From contig OU015568.1 of the NCBI GenBank assembly GCA_907165135.1, forward strand, positions 15,139,208 through 15,203,207: a stretch of 64,000 nt of DNA, given 5' to 3'. A program made the translations under genes and the position numbers. The notes beneath the pieces were generated by a model. That model made no database searches and was not told where the DNA came from. It saw only the letters and a program-made list of their open reading frames with translations. This DNA is from Oikopleura dioica. Its lineage: Eukaryota; Chordata; Appendicularia; Copelata; Oikopleuridae. Below, one piece after another: positions 60,043 through 64,000 of the stretch; position 1 is the first letter of the stretch; each line of letters opens with the position of its first letter.

Positions 60043-61092
60043 TCAGCCAAACATCGTCGAGGAGAAATCATCAGCTCTCTTTTCTCTCGCTTGCTGCTCT
60101 TGTTGAAGACGAACGTATCTGAAGAAAAAAGGGTAAAAATGCTCATATCTTGGTCTCCACCTTTTCAGCTTTCAAGCGCTCTTAAATTTTCTCCAAATTT
60201 CATCTTGGAACGATATTCATTCATCTCTTTCTTTTACTGTAGCAAATCAAAGTTACAAAAGCTCGCAATTAAAAAGGAAGTAAATCGAGCCCATTGAATT
60301 TCAAAAAGAAGAATCTTGAGACGTCTCAATTGTGGAAAATTACCGTCTTCGATGAAAAAACCTCTCGTGGCGATTTTTCAATGAGAAAAGAAAAAGTTTA
60401 TCAGTTTAGCAAATCGTCTCATGTGATTTTCTCTACATTTCCCAGCACATTGGATTACTTTTAGCGAAGGAAAAAGAATCAATCAATACAGCATTGAACT
60501 GAATTTAATACCTCTCTTCCATTTGTTTGAGCTCCTCTTCTCGATCGTCTTCGGGGAGCTTTTCTCGGCACAGCGGGCAGACATTTGCCTGTTTCAGCCA
60601 GTTCTCGCAGCAGGACTTGTGGAAGACATGGGCGCAGCCATAAGATTCTCCATCTTTGATAACTCGAAGTTTGAGACAGTCTTTTTCGATTAGTTTGTCT
60701 TTAGTCAAGCTCAAATACGGATTCTTTCTTAAATGTAACGCGCAAAATTTGACCCCTTCCTAAACAAATGGCACAGTCGTCAGTGTCGTTGACTGGAAAA
60801 TCATCATACTCGAGAACTTGCTCCAGAAACCAAGGAGCAGTCGATTTCGGGCGATCAGTGCTATTGAAGAGCATTCTGATGATTTCCACTGGGAGCGAGA
60901 AATCGCCGAACGAATCAAAATGCCAATGGGCTGGGAGCTGACCAGTGTTCAATCTTTTTCAAGTTCAAAAGTGTGATATTCCAAAAGCAACGATTTCATA
61001 AAATTAAACCTGCACCTTCTCACGAAATCAAGCATATCCTCGATCTGATTCTCCGAATTCGATGTATCATGCTCATCCCAGTACGAAGACAT
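60043..61092 (-). CDS. RNF181: RING-H2 E3 ubiquitin ligase, RNF181-like
   Basis: Exons 61092-61010, 60953-60760, 60698-60512 and 60118-60043 give 179 residues, all in phase. The N-terminus MSSYWDEHDTSNSENQ matches the MxSYxDEHD start of RNF181 proteins. The RING-H2 domain reads DDCAICLDKL ... YGCAHVFHKSCCENWLKQ and VCPLCREKLPEDD, and the tail DDFSSTMFG parallels the family's end. The second intron (60699-60759) must be GA...AG (TTAG|GAAGGG) to give the conserved CAICLD; keeping that sequence would insert an unrelated segment and a stop. Cytosolic ubiquitin ligase role inferred from family. It starts 105 bp after the end of the GTSF1-like gene. Confidence 0.85.
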
Positions 61093-61197
61093 AATCTAAG
61101 CCACTATTATGTAACAAACGATTCTATACAGATATTTCATGATATACTTTTTATTCTAGAAAAATGCTTGTCAGTGTAAGTGGCAGGGAAACGATGT
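61093..61197 (-). promoter_or_regulatory. Short intercistronic gap, candidate operon
   Basis: Only 105 bp separate the GTSF1-like stop and the RNF181-like start on the same strand. A pyrimidine-rich tract with AG near the RNF181 ATG could be a trans-splice acceptor. Operon status is inference from spacing. Confidence 0.35.
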
Positions 61198-61919
61198 TCA
61201 TTTTTGGGCTCCTCTTGGTCCTCGAACTCGATGAAGTCGGGGCTTAAAAAATTTGGGCGGAGTTCTTCTTTCAGCTTGAAGTGTTGTCTTAAGTTTTAAT
61301 ATTTGTTCTCGTGTTGGTCGGTTCATTTTCGATGCTCCATCTTCTTCTTCATCCCAATTATCGGCAAATTGAATATTGTCCCTGAAAAATAAACTAGATA
61401 TTAAAAAGCTCAAATAACTTACGAATCAGTTTTTTCGCGGCGGGGGAGTCCAGCGAATCGATCACGAAAAGGCGCACTAGAATAAATTTATTAATACTGA
61501 TCAGTCAAGAAGGCTCGTTACCGGTTTCTGTCGGGGCACTCTTTTAGATGGTTTTCCATTTCCTCGCCCTTTCTGAACCAGTGCATCGCGTTCCATTTGC
61601 ACTTATCGAATTGGGCGGCTTTTTCCGGATTCTGCTGTCGACATCGAAGGATATGTCGCTGGTAACGGTACGCTAAAATATTTTTTAAAATCGATTAATT
61701 CTTAAAAAGCTTACCTTGGATAACATGCACTGGGTCAAATGGGCATTGACGGAGAAATTCTGGATCTGCGAACTTCTCACTTGCATTTCTTGTCACCAAG
61801 TTCCCCTGTGCCGACATGATGCTTGGCGTCATGGATGCGACCGACATTTCATCGAAATCTCGGACACTTCCAGTATATCGTGACGATCGGCCATCATGAC
61901 TCACGAGGTCGTCCATCAC
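61198..61919 (-). CDS. CHHC zinc-finger protein, GTSF1 / U11-48K type
   Basis: Exons 61919-61715, 61672-61522, 61476-61423 and 61381-61198 give 197 residues with consistent phases. Two CHHC zinc knuckles are visible: CPFDPVH...YQRHILRC, and CKWNAMHWFRKGEEMENH followed by LKEC. The spacing is that of the U11-48K/GTSF1/TRM13 finger family. The tandem pair followed by an acidic, Trp-containing stretch (FADNWDEEEDGA) is typical of GTSF1-like proteins, which act with Piwi proteins in small-RNA silencing. The tail is basic (PRLHRVRGPRGAQK). A U12-splicing role (U11-48K) is the alternative. Interesting in a window full of small transposons. Confidence 0.8.
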
Positions 61920-62333
61920 TACAGCTCTTTTCTAAAAATAATCAAAATTTTTAATCAAATAAAAATAAAAGAAACATAATTTTAGGTCAGTAAATTTTGT
62001 AATAATTGAAAAAACTGTTTCTGATATGTTTAACAAGAAATAGTAAAATAGCCATTTCTAGAAAAATTTTATCTGTCGAAAAAACTTCTCTCGTCGTTTT
62101 GTGAGCAGCCGCCGCGCTGCCACGCAAAACGCTTCCCCTTGTCCGAGCGGAGGACTCATCTCACGCGAGAAATGGAAGAGCGCCAGATTGAAAACAATCT
62201 TTTAACCTTCTCATCGGTTGAGTGGCTTGTAATTAAGTAAAATTATGATATCTCTTATCTTCATGGACGTTCATTCTGTCTAGTAGAAGCATTGAAATTT
62301 GTTTATAATTAATGCAAGTACTTTCTCATCATT
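61920..62333. other. Intergenic, divergent
   Basis: About 410 bp containing the 5' flank of the GTSF1-like gene; GC-richer patch at 62100-62170; no gene seen. Confidence 0.35.
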
Positions 62334-62528
62334 ATGGTCAAGGTAGGATCCTTTTTCGATAATGCTTGTGATGGACGATTTGATGAACATCCAAAAAGAG
62401 AATTAGCGAAATTTCATAAATGCGGCTGCTTTCAATTCCATAACCATACGGCCTTTTTTAATCATGATAATCGAGCATGCAGAAACATTGTCTCATTCTT
62501 GATTGAAGTGCGTCTCTTGAATATTTAA
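62334..62528 (+). CDS. Possible small Cys/His-rich protein
   Basis: 64-codon single-exon ORF with a pattern of Cys and His residues (FHKCGCFQFHNHTAFFNHD) that could bind metal. No signal peptide and no supporting neighbour; the ATGGTCAAGGTAGG start could instead be an exon-donor. Low certainty. Confidence 0.25.
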   Translation: MVKVGSFFDNACDGRFDEHPKRELAKFHKCGCFQFHNHTAFFNHDNRACRNIVSFLIEVRLLNI

Positions 62529-62588
62529 CTTTCCAAACCAACGGCCCTAAGGACACATATCGTCCGATGAGAACCCTTTTATAAAGAG

Positions 62589-63155
62589 ATGAAGTCAGTG
62601 AAGGAAACAGCCGGGTATTCAAAAATCAACCAAAATGACAACGAAAGGATTCGTATGAAGATTAAGTCGCTTCTAAGATCGTACCATTATCATTAATCCC
62701 TCTTCTATGTCTTCCAAATTAAAACATTGATTGACGCGGGTAGTCAAATTAGCCTCAGACTATTGAACACTGTAATATCTCCACTAAATCCACAAAATAG
62801 AAAAGAGGTGCATTTCGGCCCGCAACGAAAAGCCGAGTTACCAGCAGTTAGCGAGATTTACAAGGCTTCCCTAAAAGCCGGCCTTGCCCCGCTACAGCTC
62901 GCCGAGGCTCATGAGCTCTTGATGAAAATGCCCGAGAATGAAGAAGACGTCGACTCAGATATTGGCTTGGATCAGCCACAAGCAAGCCAATGCAAGGCCG
63001 TTGTTATCGCGATCATTGTCATTTGCATTGTTTTTGCAAGCATAGCTTTTAGCGCTTTCATTTCGCTTAGAACAGGTTTGGAAAATAATGTCTTCACTTC
63101 CACAGCCATTATTCAATTCAGGAATCGCGACTATGTCTTCCACATCGCCAACTGA
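62589..63155 (+). CDS. Single-pass membrane protein, unknown
   Basis: The main exon (from ~62735) encodes a hydrophilic region with LPAVSEIYKASLKAG and an acidic MPENEEDVDSDIGL, then a membrane span VVIAIIVICIVFASIAFSAF and a short outer tail ending DYVFHIAN. An upstream ATG exon at 62589 (MKSVKETAGYSKINQN) is likely, but the splice join could not be fixed. Topology suggests a type II or tail-anchored protein. Family unknown. Confidence 0.4.
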
Positions 63156-63692
63156 AAATTGCACTGTAGTGTCTGAGAAAAACGAAACTATTTGCTGATG
63201 CCATGTTGCTGTCTAATAATAAATATGTTCCTTAATAAATAATAAGTTATCAGTGCAGCATAAATTATAATAAGCTCATTCCAATATTGTCCTTCCTGTC
63301 TAAAAGTTACTGTTAGAGAGCCATTTCCTTTTCGTAAGATAGAGAGCTTATTTGTTGTTTCTGTCCCTTTTTTGAGACTAGAGAAGAAATGTGAAAATAC
63401 TTGGTACCACTTTGAGTTTAATTATAGTAGACTTAGTACTATGTATTTTGACTTGTGTACCAGGAAGTTTATGCTACAAACTAATTTCATTGTCAGCTAA
63501 TTTTGTATAGGGAGCAAATATTTCTTTACAGGCCTCCGGCCAGAGGAATGCCTATTTTAATGCTTCGAAAATGCTCAAAAGAAAATTCAATTACGAGAGA
63601 AAAGGTTTACAGTTGATGCTGGGCTCGGAAGCCTGTGTTGAAAACCTAACTCAAAGTGAAAACAAAGTATTTCTTAACATTTCTGGATACAG
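63156..63692. other. Intergenic with a MITE A end remnant
   Basis: No gene supported. At 63619-63656 a CTGGGCTCGGAAGCCTG...CCTAACTCA sequence resembles one end of hairpin MITE family A. Confidence 0.4.
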
Positions 63693-64000
63693 CCCTTTTA
63701 CGAGAATAAAGATGAATCAACCAACTTTTCACATGGAGAATCGAAGAGAGAAGTTTTGTATCATCATAGGAACACTGCTCGAAAGAATCGCCAGTAGTTA
63801 CAGTAGCATTCATTAGAAGAGAGGAAGCTTTCAGAGCAGTTCTAGTCGTCATTCTCGTCATATTCATTTTCTACATTTTATACCTCGAACATGCAGATGC
63901 AGTCATGGGGAGAAAGCTGGAAGATGAAGGGCCAGGACTCAACTATGGTAAGAAGAAAAACGTCTGTGTTAATCGGTTTCAGGAAAATTCTCATCAAGGA
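63693..64000 (+). CDS. Partial membrane protein at window edge
   Basis: Exons 63693-63769, 63817-63947 and 63983-64000 (continuing beyond the window) join in phase. They encode a hydrophilic start (FSHGESKREVLYHH), a membrane span VLVVILVIFIFYILYL and EHADAVMGRKLEDEGPGL. The topology fits a type II Golgi enzyme or similar. The first intron (63770-63816) has GA...AG ends with the recurring AG|GAAC donor. The true start lies upstream and was not found. Confidence 0.4.

Overview
The window looks like a stretch of a very compact metazoan genome, most probably a larvacean tunicate of the Oikopleura dioica type. That species call is inference. It rests on about 30 multi-exon genes in 64 kb, most introns of 40-60 bp, same-strand genes only ~90-105 bp apart, animal families (SNAP SNARE, SLC45, EAPP, RNF181, carbohydrate sulfotransferase), and many introns that read correctly only with a non-canonical GA...AG boundary.

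Layout. 0-9 kb: a carbohydrate sulfotransferase gene carrying GC-rich hairpin MITEs in its introns; a small acidic gene; a secreted PLA2-like gene on the minus strand with telomere-like repeats in two introns; a small secreted protein; a CK1-superfamily kinase. 9-20 kb: an aldo-keto reductase, a phospho-adaptor-like minus gene, a SNAP-25/29-family SNARE, and a DUF3050 gene whose large second intron holds a TTAA-flanked MITE, with a duplicated fragment of the SNARE gene just downstream. 20-27 kb: a large secreted EGF/IPT-like/Thr-rich protein and an O-fucosyltransferase-like enzyme whose first intron is a 721 bp near-perfect palindrome. 27-36 kb: a tandem cluster of four related proteins combining a Cys-rich CPNGCPC-type module with a beta-propeller-like region (two type II membrane paralogues, then one complete and one truncated Kelch-like gene). 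36-48 kb: a Thr-rich secreted protein, a single-pass membrane protein, then a gene-poor, transposon-rich stretch with two TTAA-flanked fold-back elements, and several small genes. 48-62 kb: a ~1044-residue trefoil/TSP1 matrix protein, a RING protein, and a dense run of minus-strand housekeeping genes (EAPP, CAAP1-like, SLC45, RNF181, GTSF1-like CHHC zinc finger) forming two candidate operons. 62-64 kb: small membrane-protein genes, the last cut by the window edge.

The main cross-cutting observations are: (1) at least nine introns need GA...AG boundaries to keep frame and conserved domains; (2) one of these, present in one tandem paralogue and absent from the other, is flanked by a 7 bp direct repeat and filled with an inverted GAGCT minisatellite, so it looks like a recent intron gain; (3) five separate genes each need exactly one more A in a run of five A to stay in frame; (4) short TTAGGG arrays lie inside several introns.
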